DNA of 64,000 nucleotides, from assembly GCF_958298935.1 (NCBI RefSeq), contig NC_084940.1, forward strand, positions 19,339,146 to 19,403,145, given 5' to 3'. This document shows positions 10,784 to 21,874 of the stretch, in pieces. This DNA comes from Phragmites australis (taxonomy: Eukaryota; Streptophyta; Magnoliopsida; Poales; Poaceae). Positions within the stretch are counted from its first letter, which is position 1. Every line of letters begins with the position of its first letter. The position numbers and the translations under genes were made by a program. Below the pieces are notes generated by a model, which did not search any database, was not told the origin of the DNA, and saw only the letters and a list, made by a program, of their open reading frames with translations.

Positions 10784-12559
10784 TTATGGATAAAATTTGT
10801 GCAGGTGCTCGATGTTCCATGCGTTTAGGAGCGGCTGCCCGTTTTCTGTGGCCAGCCGAAACGAGCCTTGTCGCGGGACACCAGTCACGATGAAGGGGCC
10901 TTCCCACATAGGGGACAGTTTATTCTTTCCTTCGCGCGTTTGGGCACGTCGGAGAACTAGATCCCCAACCTCGAGTGACCAGGCCCGGATGTGACGCTGA
11001 TGATAGCGCCGCAGGCTCAGCTGGTATCTGGCTGCTCGGACGGCAGCTCATCGCCGACGCTCCTCCAGGTGATCGACGTCGTCGCGTCTTCGCTGTTCCT
11101 GTTTGCCTTCTGAATAGGCATTCACCCGAGGGGAGCCGAGAGTGAGCTCGGAGGGGAGGACTGCCTCGGCGCCGTACACGAGGAAGAACGGCGTCTCCCC
11201 GGTGGCCCGGCTTGGCGTGGTCCGGTTGGCCCATAACACAGCAGGCAGCTCGTCGATCCACCCTTTCCCATGCTTTGCGAGCACGTCGTAGGTCCAGGTT
11301 TTGAGCCCCTTCAGTATCTCGGCATTTGCACACTCGACTTCCCCATTGCTCCAAGGATGAGCGACAGAGGCGAAGCATAGCTTGATGCTGAGGTCCTCGC
11401 AGTAGTCCCCGAACTGGGCACTTGTGAACTGGGTGCCATTGTCGGTGATGATTCTGTTCGGGACACCGAAGCGACTTGTGATACCACAGATGAATTGGAT
11501 CGCCGTGTTCTTGGTAACCTTGATAACTAGGACCGCCTCCGGCCACTTGGTGAACTTGTCGATGGCAACATAGAGGTACTCATACCCCCCGATTGCTCGG
11601 GGGAATGGACCCAGGATGTCCAGCCCTCAGACCGCGAAGGGCCATGACAGGGGGATGGTATGGAGAGCTTGAGCTGGCTGGTGAATCTGCTTTGCGTGGA
11701 ACTAGCACGCCCTGCAACGTCGAACCAACTCGGAAGCGTCCTGGAGGGCTGTAGGCCAGTAGAAGCCTTGCCGAATGGCCTTCCCGACCAACGTGCGGAA
11801 CGATGTATGGCCACCGCACTCACCCTCGTGGATCTCAGTGAGAAGTTCACTGCCTTCTGCCCCGGGTGATGCATTTCAGGAGGACACAGTCCGTGCCGCG
11901 CCGGTAGAGATCCCCATCTACTATGGCAGAGCGTTTGAACTGCCGTGCAATCCTCTCCGTAGAGGCATCATCCCCGAGAAGGATGTTTCCTTTCAAGTAC
12001 CCTCGGATCTCATCGATCCATGACGCATCTTGAGAACCACCGGCACCCTGACGGGACCTCCCACTGAGGGTGTTGCCTGGGTTCCCTCAACTAGGCTCGA
12101 GGGTTCCCCTTCGTCCTGGTCAGTAGGCAGGACGGATGATCGTGTGAGCCTTTCTTCAAAGGTTCCAGCTGGGACAAGCGCCCGGGCAGAGGCCAGGTGG
12201 GAGAGGTCATCGGCCAGAGTGTTGTCGCGGTGAGGTATGTGCCGCAGCTCCAGGCCATCGAAGTGCCTCACCAGCCTCCTGACTTCCGCCACGTACGCCG
12301 CCATCTGAGGATCCACGCACTGGTATTCCTTGGATACTTGGTTGACCACCAGTTGGGAGTCTCCCTTCACCAGAAGCTGCCGGATCCCGAGACCCACCGC
12401 TGCACGGAGGCCAGCGATGAGACCCTCATATTCCGCCATATTATTGGTTGCTCGGAAATGCAGCTTCACGACGTATTAGAGTACTTCACGCATTGGGGAG
12501 GTGAGCACCACTCCAGCCCCCGTGCCTTTCAGCATGAGGGAGCCGTCAAAGTGCATGAC
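10784..12559 (-). pseudogene. Tat element 1 pol, distal part: second RNase H and integrase
   Basis: On the minus strand, about 12480-12210 encodes the second RNase H (FRATNNMAEYEGL, then LLVKGDSQLVVNQV) typical of Tat elements. Downstream come the integrase zinc region (about 11990-11640), the catalytic core with DKFTKWPE, ITDNGTQF and SNGEVE (DDE residues present), and a C-terminal domain ending IEHLHKFYP with TAA at 10784-10786. A TGA at 11627-11629 replaces what is probably a Trp codon just before GLDILGPFP. Its upstream half is separated by LTR copy C. It would normally be read as one polyprotein with 16491-18750. Confidence 0.85.
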
Positions 12560-15500
12560 TGTAACACCCTGTGTTTAGCATATTGTATAATTACAGAATT
12601 AGCTCTAAATTAAAACTTTTTGAGGATAATTAAGTAAGCTAGTACATGTACGGGGATGTGTATGTATACTAGTACATACACCTTCATACATGTTGGAGGT
12701 ATTGAGTTGACTAGTTGTTCCAGAGTTTACCAGTGCAATTTCTAGCATGATCACTGCATTACGTTGACTGTCATGCATTGTTGGATTTTATGATTCTTTG
12801 TGTGGAGGTTTGAATTGAATGTCTCTCAATTCAAACCTACTCTTAGACTCTGATCAGCTTAAATCAAATTATCTCCAAGCTCAGAGATCCAGATTAAATC
12901 AACTCCAAATAAATAATTGAAGTTGATCTTAATCCAAAGTCAAGTTCCAAATTCAAATTTCCAATTTGAATTATTCCAAAGATATGTTTGATTCTCTTTC
13001 TCTTTTTTCTCTCTTTCTTTTTCTCCTCCAAATTCTCAGTGGGCCGGTTTCCTTTTTCCCCTCTCTTTTTATCCGGCCCAACTGGTCTTCTTTCTTCTTC
13101 TTTTTAGCACAGGCTAGCTGCCGGCCCGTTCGGCCGCTTCCTTCCCCGCGTGGGCCGCCATCGCCTTCCCGGCCCACTCAGTCGCACGCCAGCGCGCCGG
13201 GCGCGCCCGCGCACGCGTTCGCTCCGGGCCGTCCACCGATGCCGTGTGTCGCCCATCCACCCGCGCCACACCCCCTTCCCTCTCCTTCCTCCCCCTTCCT
13301 CTCCCCTGCCAGCGAGGCTCAACAGCTCTTCGGCCGCCGCCCACTCCGTGGGGGAAAAATCCCCTCTCGTGTCTCTCTCTCTCTTCCCCCTCTCTCAGCT
13401 CTCTCTCTCCGCCCATGCATGAGCCACGGCCACAGCGACAGCCGTACGCGAAGAGCTGGCTGCCGCTGCCAACGCATCGCCCGGACATGGATGGACGCTG
13501 CCACCGCTGCTCGCCGGGGGCACGTGTAGCCGCTTGTCCCGTACCTCCCCGCGTCGAGCTGCGTTATCCCCGGTGCCATGCCCTACAAATAGCCAGCCAC
13601 ACCCCTATGGCCCCCCTTCCACCAAATTCGCTGTCGCCGCGCTTCCATTTTTGCCCCACCACCGCTCGCCACCGACGACTCGACGTCGACGTAACGCCGA
13701 GGAGGACCAGAGGCTTGCCGTCATCTTTGTGCTATCGCCCAACCGCCGGGAACAGAAGGGAGCCGTTCGTGCTTGGAGCCGAGCCATTACCGTCACCCCT
13801 TGATCAAGCTCCGGCCATACTCGCCGCCGTTCTTCCCTCCGGTGAGTCTATCGTCTTCGCCCCGCCCTTATCATCTCGTAGATAGCGTACAGACGCCCCC
13901 GAGTCCTTCTTTTTGCTTGCCGCCGCGTGCCATGGCGCATTTGTCTTCGCCGCCGTGCAGTCATTTACGCCGGCGTGCATGTGAGTAGTGTGGTCGCCGG
14001 CCATCGTGCCGTGTGTTAAAGAGGCTTCAGGCCTCTTTTTCTTGCAGGTTGGCCCCTTTCCCGTACAGGGGAGGTGCCGCCCGTTTCTCTCCGCGCCTTG
14101 TTCCCCCTCCGGCGACGAACTGGCATCGTTTCCGCCACCGGCTGCCGTCGAGGTGCCCCCTGCCAAGTCCGCCAGTTCTCAAGGTTGGTCGGCGTGCCTT
14201 CGTCGTCGTGAAGCTTTGGCCGAAACACTTTTCCGACGAGCTCTCTGGTGCGCACCGCCGCAAGATTGCTCACCGCCGGCCGAATTTCTCCCTCTCCGTC
14301 GTTCGCTCGCGTAGGCGCGCCCGCGCGCACGCCAAACCGACCAACGGGCCGTGGCCTGGCTTGGCCAGACCGGCCTCGGCTCGGCCCAACGGCCGTCTCG
14401 GCCCGTGCACCGCTAGCTCGGCCCAAGCAGCCAACCGCCAGAGGGCCAGGCCTCAGCAGGCCGGCCCAGCTCCCGTAGCCCATTCAGCAGCCAGCCCAAA
14501 TACTGTGTGGGCTGCACTGTGTAGCCCACTACTGTAGATCCAAGCCCAGCCTGGCCCATTCAGGCCCAGACCCGGCCCACCTAAAGCCCAAGTGGGCCTG
14601 CTACTGTTCATGTGGGCCCCACCTGTGAATAGTGTCTTTTCATATTTTCCTGAGTTAAATCTTCCAGGAGCCGTAACTTCTCCGTTCTGGCTCCGATTTC
14701 GGCGTTTCTTTCGCCGAAATTTCTTAAAAATCAAGATCTACTCATTGGCCAACTTGTGTTGTCTGTTAGGGCTTGTTTGGCTTTTCAATTGGTGTTAATC
14801 GGTTCTTCTTTAGTTTAGCCGTATTGATCATAGTTGTGAATTACAGAGGAGCAAGAGCAGGAACAAGGACATTTGTTTTGCGAGATCTGTGCTGAGATTA
14901 TTCGGGCTGAGGAGGATCCTGACTTTGACCAAAATCAAGAGGAGAACTCCGGAGAAGGCAAGTCCTATTTTCCTTGATCATATTGAACCTATGTTTTCCG
15001 ATAATCTACATGCTCAACTAAAACTGGGAATACTACTGCATGTGCTATGTATTACGCTTTTGCAATTGTTTGTAGTAGTTAATCCTATCAACACTTGCCA
15101 TGCCATAACTAACTTCACCCAGAATACATATCACCCTAGGATTACCTATTGTTATCTATATTAACGATGGAAGACGTCTTGATATCTAGCATGCTTAGGA
15201 TTGAATACGTCTCCTCAGAGGCGTCGCTTTTAAACTGCATCTCCTCGGGGATGATAAATTATCATTATCCAATGACAAGTCATATACCATGAATCCTTGA
15301 TGGATATGAATTTCGTGATGGATGTGAGATCCTTGTCGGTATGTGGGATATGGTGGGTGGTGTGTAAAAATTAGTGAAAACTGTTTTGACGGGGGCAGGT
15401 AGAGTAGTCCTCTGTGGGAAGGGATGCTCTTGGGGGCATATGGTATTGTGGGAATACTCGTGCTGGGAGATGACCACCCCGGCCGCTTAAGGACCGAGTC

Positions 15501-16490
15501 ATTGCGGCCCGTCTAGCCTAGCCACTACGTACAACCATGTGTCCTGTATGGGCAGGACTTGACTTTCCTTTCACTGGACTGTGTCGGACATCATACCAGG
15601 AGCCTGAGAGCAACGAGCAGGCAAGTACTATCCTGTCCCGCATGCTTGGAGGTTTCTAGTACCAGCCAAGGCTTAAAAAGGGATGCTGGCCTTCGGAAAC
15701 ATGCAGCTCTGGTACTTGGGCGTGTCTCGTGGAAAAGCCCGGCAGGAAAGATGTTATGGAGGGTCTCGCTATGATTCACTCCCCTGCATGCAACAGTGGG
15801 AGGCTGAGCATATCGCGTGGGTAAAGTTGTACAACCTCTGCAGAGTGTAAAACTATTCGAATAGCCGTGTCCACGGTCATGGACATGCGAAAGCAGCAAT
15901 CGCGTTGACTAGACTCAGGGTGCGTGTGTCTTGATGAGTGAGTGTGTGGACTAGATGTCCGTATGTTAATGTTCCTGGCTCGATCCGCCAGAAGCTGTGT
16001 GGTACTAGAGGTACACCAGTTGTGATAAAAGGGACTGCGGAGTGATGTATAGCCCCTCCCAGGACCGAAAACCCCCAGATAAAGCTTGTTACTGGTTTTG
16101 AACTATTAAAATAGTTTTAAAGATAATCATTGATGATACAACTGAATACCTGCATAGATTGCTTTACGCTAAAACTATTCCGTAAAGCCTTATCCTTGAA
16201 ATACTTCATTATGCATCTATGAAACCCTTGAAAGTAGTATAGGGCTTGCTGAGTACCTTTTGTACTCACTCTTGCTGTCATTCAGATGAAGAAGATAACG
16301 TCGACTTTGCCGGGGGCGAAGCCGGAGACGAAGAGTAGTCTAAGCGTCGTGTTCGCACCCTCGCTGCTTGTGGCTTGGGTCCTTTTTCCACTGTGCTTTT
16401 CATGAAGGCCGCTAGGCCATGTTTGTAAAAGACAATATGGTTTGTAACTTAAAGACAATATTGTAAAAGACAATATTGTAAAAGACAATA
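12560..16490 (+). mobile_element. TGTAACACC-family LTR copy C, inserted in pol
   Basis: It starts TGTAACACCC at 12560, directly after a GTGCATGAC that belongs to pol. It shares the family plan: AT-rich start, CT/GC-rich leader (about 12990-14600), a GTACAACCTCTGCAGAGTG motif near 15830, and an acidic frame near the end. At 3.93 kb it is longer than A and B, so it is a different subfamily. The right end has no TG...CA terminus or target duplication. It ends in two 15-bp copies of TTGTAAAAGACAATA (16461-16490), next to pol that has also lost bases, so the right junction was probably rearranged. No gag/pol of its own was seen. Confidence 0.65.
14847..16338 (+). other. Acidic two-exon frame inside LTR copy C (open)
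   Basis: The first block (14847-14957) follows a TTACAG acceptor and is open throughout: it starts EEQEQEQGHLFCEICAE and ends QEENSGE. It ends at the GC donor AG|GCAAGT (intron from 14958, about 1.33 kb). The acceptor CATTCAG ends at 16285. The second block encodes DEEDNVDFAGGEAGDEE and stops at 16336-16338. The split codon joins in frame. This is the only one of three copies without an internal stop. The upstream coding part, perhaps in the GC-rich leader, could not be defined, and the function is unknown. Confidence 0.5.
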
Positions 16491-18750
16491 CGGACCGGCG
16501 TCCACTCCGCCACGAAGTCAGACAGAGCCTGGCTCTTAATTGCCTGGCGGCTAACAAAGTGTAGATCGAATTCTGCGAGCTCGACCTCCCACTTGACGAT
16601 ATGCCCAATGCCTTCTTGATTCCAGAGGATCGGCCCCAGTGGGTATGTGGTTACCATCGAGACCTTCTGCGCCTGGAAATAGTGGCGCAACTTCCTGGAA
16701 GCGACGAGCACTGCATAAAGCATCTTCTGGGCTTGGGGGTATCTTGTCTTGGCGTCTCAGAGGACTTCACTGACAAAGTACACAGCTCGCTGTATACGGC
16801 GGGCTCGGACAACAACCTCGCCCGAGGACTTGTCACAGCCCCCGAGCTCGGCGCAGTTGTCGGGGCCGGCCGGGCTCTCGGGCTCAACTCCCTGGTCGGG
16901 AGGAGCCACGATCTCAGGCTCGACTCTCTAGTCGGGAGGAGCCCCATGACCCATAGGCTGCGCGGGAGCAACCGGGAGCTCGGACCCAGCACCTTACCTC
17001 GGGCACTCATCACGCTCCACCACCAGTACCATACTCACGACCTGGGGAGTGGCCAAGACGTAGAGCAATAAAGGCTTGCCCTCGGAGGGGGCCACCAGTA
17101 CGGGCGGTGAGGTGAGATACTTCTTCAAGTCCTGGAAGGCCTGCTCGGCCTCCGGTGTCCAGTCAAAATTACCGGTCTTCTTCAGCAATTTGAAGAGGGG
17201 GAGCCCTCGCTCCCCGAGCTTGGAGATGAAGTGCCCTAGGGCCGCCATGCAGCCAGCGAGACGTTGGACCTCCTTGAGTCGAGCCGGGGGACACATCTGC
17301 TCGATGGCCCAGATCTTCTCCGGATTGACCTCGATTCCTCGGTTGAAAACCAAGAAACCAAGGAGTTTGCCCGCGGGTACCCCGAAGATGCACTTCTTAG
17401 GGTTGAGCTTCAGGCGGGTAGTGCGGAGACTATTGAAAGTCTCGGCTAAGTTTTCCAGCAAGGTGGCGTAGTCTCGGGACTTGACCACGAGGTCATCGAC
17501 GTAAGCTTCGACGTTGCGACCAACCTGCGTATCAAGGGTAATGCGCACGACCCGCTGGAATGAAGATCCAGCGTTGCGCAAATCAAAAGGCATTGACACG
17601 TAACAATAGGTCCCCATCGGGGTGGTAAAAGATGTTTTTTCTTCGTCCTGTTTGGCCATGCAGATTTGGTGATAACCCGAATTTGTATCTAAAAAACACA
17701 AAAGATCGCATCCCGCAGTGGAATCTACTATCTGGTCTATGCGGGGTAAAGGAAAAGGATATTTTGGACAAGCCTTGTTTAGGTCGGTGTAGTCGACACA
17801 CATCCGTAGCTTGTCGTTGGCCTTCGGGACGATGACTGGGTTTGCCAGCCATTCTGGGTGAAGGACCTCTCGGATGAAGCCGGTGTCGAGGAGCTTGCTG
17901 ACTTGCTCCCAGATGAACTCCTGGCGCTCGAGCGCCTACCACCGGACCTTTTGCCTCACCGGCCGTGCGTCTGGTCGCACAGCAAGGTGGTGCTCGATCA
18001 CCTCCCTAGGGATCCCGGGCATATCGGATGGCTACCATGCAAACACGTCGACGTTAGCCCGGAGGAAGGTGACGAGTGCGCTTTCCTATTTGTCGCCCAG
18101 GTCACCGTCGATTCGGATGACCTGGGACGAGTCTTCGGGAGGCGTCGGGAGCGAGTAGGGGTTTGGATGAAGAGGGTCCCGGGCCCTCTAGGTGTCCTTC
18201 GACCTCGACCCGAGCAGAGACCAAGGCCAAGTAGAGCTGCTCGGTGCAGGAGACGGCGCTGCTGGTCTCGGCGGGCACGGAGATGGGGCCTGCGAGGCTC
18301 GGCATCTTGACCGTGAGGTAGGCATAGTGCGTGACCACCGTGAACCGGGCGAGCGTCGGGCGCCTGAGGATTGCGTTGTAGGGCAGAGGGACCTTCGCGA
18401 CATCGAAGACGATGTTCTCCATCTAGAAATTATCCCGGCTCTCGAATGTGACAGGCAGCTCAACCTGCCCGAGGGGTAAGGTATGCCCCGGTGTCACCCC
18501 GTAGAAGGGGAGCGACGGCTTTAGACGTCTTGAAGGCACCTGCAGCTTCTTGAAGGCCTCTTGGGATAGGAGGTTTAGGCCTGCACCCCCATCGATCAGC
18601 ACTCTACTGACCTTTACATTGCAGATGGTGAGGGACACTACGAGAGGTAGTCGCCCCACGCCTGCAGTACTCGCGGGGTGGTCCGCTAGACTGAACGTGA
18701 TCGGGGTGTCTGATCACTTCAGAGGCCTTGCGGTCGCAGTGCCCGGGGTA
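16491..18750 (-). pseudogene. Tat element 1 pol, proximal part: protease, RT, RNase H
   Basis: On the minus strand, a retropepsin-like segment (about 18660-18423) has VLIDGGAGLNLL. The reverse transcriptase (17803 to about 17000) has FLDTNSGYHQI, MPFDLRNAGSSFQR and the catalytic YVDDLVVKS. RNase H follows in two pieces: SPPVLVAPSEGKPLLLYV near 17060, then LRHYFQAQKVS, IVKWEVELAEFDLHF and ALSDFVAEWTP up to the break at 16490. Stops at about 18423 and frameshifts near 16994-16724 split the frame, so it is non-functional. Changed residues in conserved RT stretches (DTNSG for the usual DAYSG) suggest age. Confidence 0.85.
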
Positions 18751-18761
18751 GTCGAGCACAC

Positions 18762-20483
18762 CTAGCACCGCATTGTCTTGACGCAGCGACGAGAAGAGGG
18801 CGTGTATGCGCCTCCGTCGATGAAAGCGACGGTGTGCTCGGGCTCTTGGAACCCGAGCTCTTGGTTCTTGGGGGTGGCTTTGTCGTCGCCACCCCTGCGG
18901 CGCTCCTCGCGCTCCTTCTGGCGCCGCTCGACGAGTCCTTTAACCGACCGGCACTTAGTGAGGTCGTGCCAGTCAGTTTGGTGGATCTCACACCACTTTC
19001 CCGGTTCGGGCCTCGCGGGAGCGAGAGCCCTTGCAGGAGCAGGCTTCCTGTTGATAGCCGCCCGACGTGCCGGCCTGCGGGCAGGGCCCTCCGCCGGCAC
19101 GACAGGGGTAGCATCGCGCTTCCTTATCTTTTTCTTTTCCCACCTTTCAGAGCGGGAAGGACCAGCCTTGTCGGCGGCGGGTAGCTCAGGGCGCGGGACA
19201 TGCCACGCCCGAGCATCTGCCGCCTTAGCGCACTTGTCGGCCAACACGAAGAGTTTCGCAATGGTTTCGACCTCATGCGTACCTAGCTTTTTGAGCATCC
19301 GCTGGTCGCGGACGCCCTGCCGGAATGCGATGATGATGGCATGGGGGTAATCCGCGGGATGGTGTTGCGGACCTGGCTAAAGCGCTGTATGAAGAGTCTC
19401 AGCGTCTCCCCTTCCTGCTGCTTCACAGCATGGAGGTCGCACTCCAAGCCGGGCCGCGTGAACGTGCCCTAAAAATTGGCCACGAATTGGTGGCACAGAT
19501 CATCCCAGGAGCTAATAGATCCTGGGGGTAAGCTCATAAGCCAGGAACGGGCAGAGCCCCTCAAGGATACGTGAAAGTAATTTGTCATAACCTTTTCACT
19601 GCCGCCCGCCGCTTGGATGGTGGTGGTGTAGATCTGGAGGAACTCGGCAGGGTCGATGGACCCGTCGTACTTCTCCGGTAGTTTTGGCTGGAACTTCGTG
19701 GGCCAGTTGACCCGACGGAGCTTGTTGGTGAATGCGCGGCAGCCGGTGCCGTACCCCGCAGCGCGAGCAGCGCCCTTGGGGGGCGAACGCTGACGCGCCG
19801 GGGAACGCCGACGGTCACGAGCCGACATAGAGGAAGCCTGGTCCTCTACCTCGGCCTCGTGCCGAGATTCCCGGTGGCGCTCAAGGGTGACGCGCGCATC
19901 CTCGATAGCTCTCTGCTCATTGAGGTGTAAGCGAAGGTCCTGAGCTCCTGTTGTGGCCAAGGGGCAGCACTCCGCCTGGAGGCCCCCCGGCCGGTTCTGC
20001 CACCACCCGAGGATGGACCGGCCTTAGTTGCGCCGCGGTGGGAGGTGGCATGGGAGCTTTCATCCAGCACCTACCGGTGAGCTGTGCCCACTAAGGCGGC
20101 CACCTCCTGCAGCCAATGGCCTTCTGGGGTTTCCCCCGCTGCCTGGACAGGCGGATGCCTGAGGAGTGCTTGCGCCGCAAGCAAAGCACTCCTAGGGCTG
20201 GCGTCACCGAAGGCGAGCCTACGCCGTAATAGTGCCCGGCGCTGTCCGGACGTGGATCTTGCGGCGGGGGCGTCTGCCGCTTGCTGAGGGTTAGGCGGCC
20301 CACCTACGACTGCGGCGGCGGCCCTGCTGGGCCCAGCGGCGTTGTCCCCAAGGGAGGGGGCGCCGTACGGGCCGACCGCTGCTGCTGCTGTGGAACAGCA
20401 GAAACTGGGGTCTCCTGAGCGATGGGCTCCACCTCTTCGCTCGAGTTGGAGCCGGTGCATTGGAGACGATGTCCACCTGCCAT
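18762..20483 (-). pseudogene. Tat element 1 gag
   Basis: The likely start is the minus-strand ATG at 20481-20483 (MAGGHRLQ), about 60 nt from the LTR. A low-complexity Pro/Gln/Ala N-terminal part is broken by frameshifts. The capsid-like core (about 19960-19469) contains FTNKLRRVNWPTKFQPKLPE, YDGSIDPAEFLQIY and GSARSWLMSLP. It continues as DLHAVKQQEGETLR and, after a frameshift, LGTHEVETIAKLFVLADKCA. A C/H knuckle, WCEIHQTDWHDLTKC, precedes the end. It would form the virus-like particle, but it is not intact here. Confidence 0.8.
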
Positions 20484-20522
20484 CTTTTCTGCAGAAATCA
20501 AGGTGGATTCAGAGATGCAACC

Positions 20523-20542
20523 CCCCAACCTGGCGCGCCAGC
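20523..20542 (-). other. Primer-binding site of Tat element 1
   Basis: Immediately inside the 5' LTR, the minus strand reads GC then TGGCGCGCCAGGTTGGGG. The TGG start pairs with a tRNA CCA end, as in LTR-retrotransposon primer-binding sites. Element 2 has TGGTGTGCCAGGTAGGGG at the same place. The tRNA was not identified. Confidence 0.55.
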
Positions 20543-21874
20543 TATCGGAGGATGAACTCCTCAAGCGGGGATCCGGAGGGACCCCCTTTGAGATTCGGCC
20601 AGGGGGATGATTCTGAATCTACCTCGTAGGTGAATTAATGAGAGTAAATGAGATGCAGGTAGGATGAATGATCGGATGCTAGTGGAAATAAATGCTCGGG
20701 GGGTTTTAGACAGGTTCGGGCCGCACGGAGCGTAATACCCTACTCCTGTGTGTATGCCATAAATGCTCTGGGAATGCCTCTCTGTGGATCTCTTGTGTTA
20801 CAAGAATTTTTGTCTAAGTCTAGAGCTTCGTGTGTCCTGCCTTCGTTAGCTTGTCTGCGTCTGTTGAACTTCTTGGACTTGTCTCGGTCTGGGTCTTGTA
20901 AAGCCTTCAAAGCTTGTCTCCTCGTCGTCGGGGAGGGGGAAAGGAGGGCACGAGTCCCCATGAGCCATAAATGGAAAGCAGCCATCATGGGCTGCAGCTT
21001 GATGTTACGGGGGGTTGAAAAATGCGTCCCGAACCGGTCTTGTCGTCATCATGCTACTTTTCAGCGGGTGCAGCAGGGGGCCCACCGGGTAGCCACCGAG
21101 CAACCCCGCGTGCCCGTCCGGTCAGAGCAGGCCTGACACAGCCGGGCAGCAGGCGATATGCCTCGAGCCCAGCGACGATATCTCCAAGCCGCACCAGATG
21201 ACGCGCAATAGGACCCGTCGCATTAAATGCCCCCATACCTCCCTGACGGGAGTTGGCAGGGATTGACAACAGGTGTGGGGGGAGTGGTTGTAAGTGTCAA
21301 GTCGCGCTCCCTCTTAAATACAGCATCGGACCTCTCACCAGTTGACACCTCACCGCTGAGCCCTTGTGGGGTCCACCGGCAAGGGGCTTCTCAGGTCCTC
21401 GGGGAACTCTGGGTGCTCGAGGACTACTGTTCATAGCCCCGAGCGCCATCTCCCGGATATGTCCTTTCTCGGTTCTCGGGGAACTCGGGTACTCGGGGAC
21501 CACTGTTCATGGCCCCGAGCGCCCTCTTGCGGAACTAGGTCTTCTCGGGTCCTCGGGGAACTCGGGTACTCGGGGACCACTGTTCGTGGCCCCGAGCGTC
21601 CTCTCCCGGAACTGTGTCTTCTCGGGTCCTCGAGGAACTCGGGTACTCAGGGACCACTGTTCGTGGCCTCGAACGCCCTCTCCCAGAACTGTGTCTTCTC
21701 GGGTCCTCGGGGAACTCGGGGACTCGGGGACCACTGTTCATGGCTCCAAAAACTCTCTTCCGGAACTTGTACTTCTCGGACCTCAGAGAGATAGTCCCCG
21801 AGGGAAGGTGCCACGTGGCATTCTGCTGTATTAGCCTTGGGACTCGGGGACCCCTGGTTCCCATGTCACCGACA
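20543..21874 (-). repeat. Tat element 1, 5' LTR
   Basis: This 1332-bp LTR has inner terminus TATCGG and outer terminus CCGACA. It keeps the roughly 220-bp segment missing from the 3' LTR but lacks the TATA-bearing 28-bp units; there the sequence runs straight from GTCGTCGGGG to AGGGGGAAAGG near 20935. The two LTRs differ by these indels and by many substitutions, so the insertion is not recent. Confidence 0.85.
21401..21785. repeat. 77-bp tandem array in 5' LTR of element 1
   Basis: Five units start at 21401, 21478, 21555, 21632 and 21709, with an exact 77-bp period throughout. The core is GGGGAACTCGGGTACTCGGG. Confidence 0.92.

Larger units (their letters stand above)
6214..21874 (-). mobile_element. 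Ty3/gypsy Tat-lineage retrotransposon, element 1
   Basis: In the coding (minus) direction the order is 5' LTR (20543-21874), primer-binding site, gag, protease, RT, RNase H, second RNase H, integrase, spacer, plus-strand antisense ORF, 3' LTR (6214-7421). The second RNase H and an antisense ORF between integrase and 3' LTR are hallmarks of the Tat lineage (Grande/Retand/RIRE2 type). The outer termini are TGTCGG...CCGACA. Flanks GCCGT (6209-6213) and GCTGC (21875-21879) match at three of five bases, a possible decayed target duplication. Pol is interrupted by LTR copy C (12560-16490). Several stops and frameshifts make the element defective. Confidence 0.9.

Noticed and set aside
12966..14537. 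Several Pro/Ser/Arg-rich frames in LTR copy C
   Set aside because: Low-complexity CT/GC-rich LTR leader, open on both strands, no conserved domain. A missing upstream exon of the acidic frame could still lie here, but none could be defined.
12560..16490. Complete LTR retrotransposon inside pol
   Set aside because: No second LTR copy and no gag/pol of its own could be found; a long single LTR with a damaged end fits better.
21401..21785. CRISPR-like array
   Set aside because: Units are contiguous tandem repeats without spacers, within a plant retrotransposon LTR.
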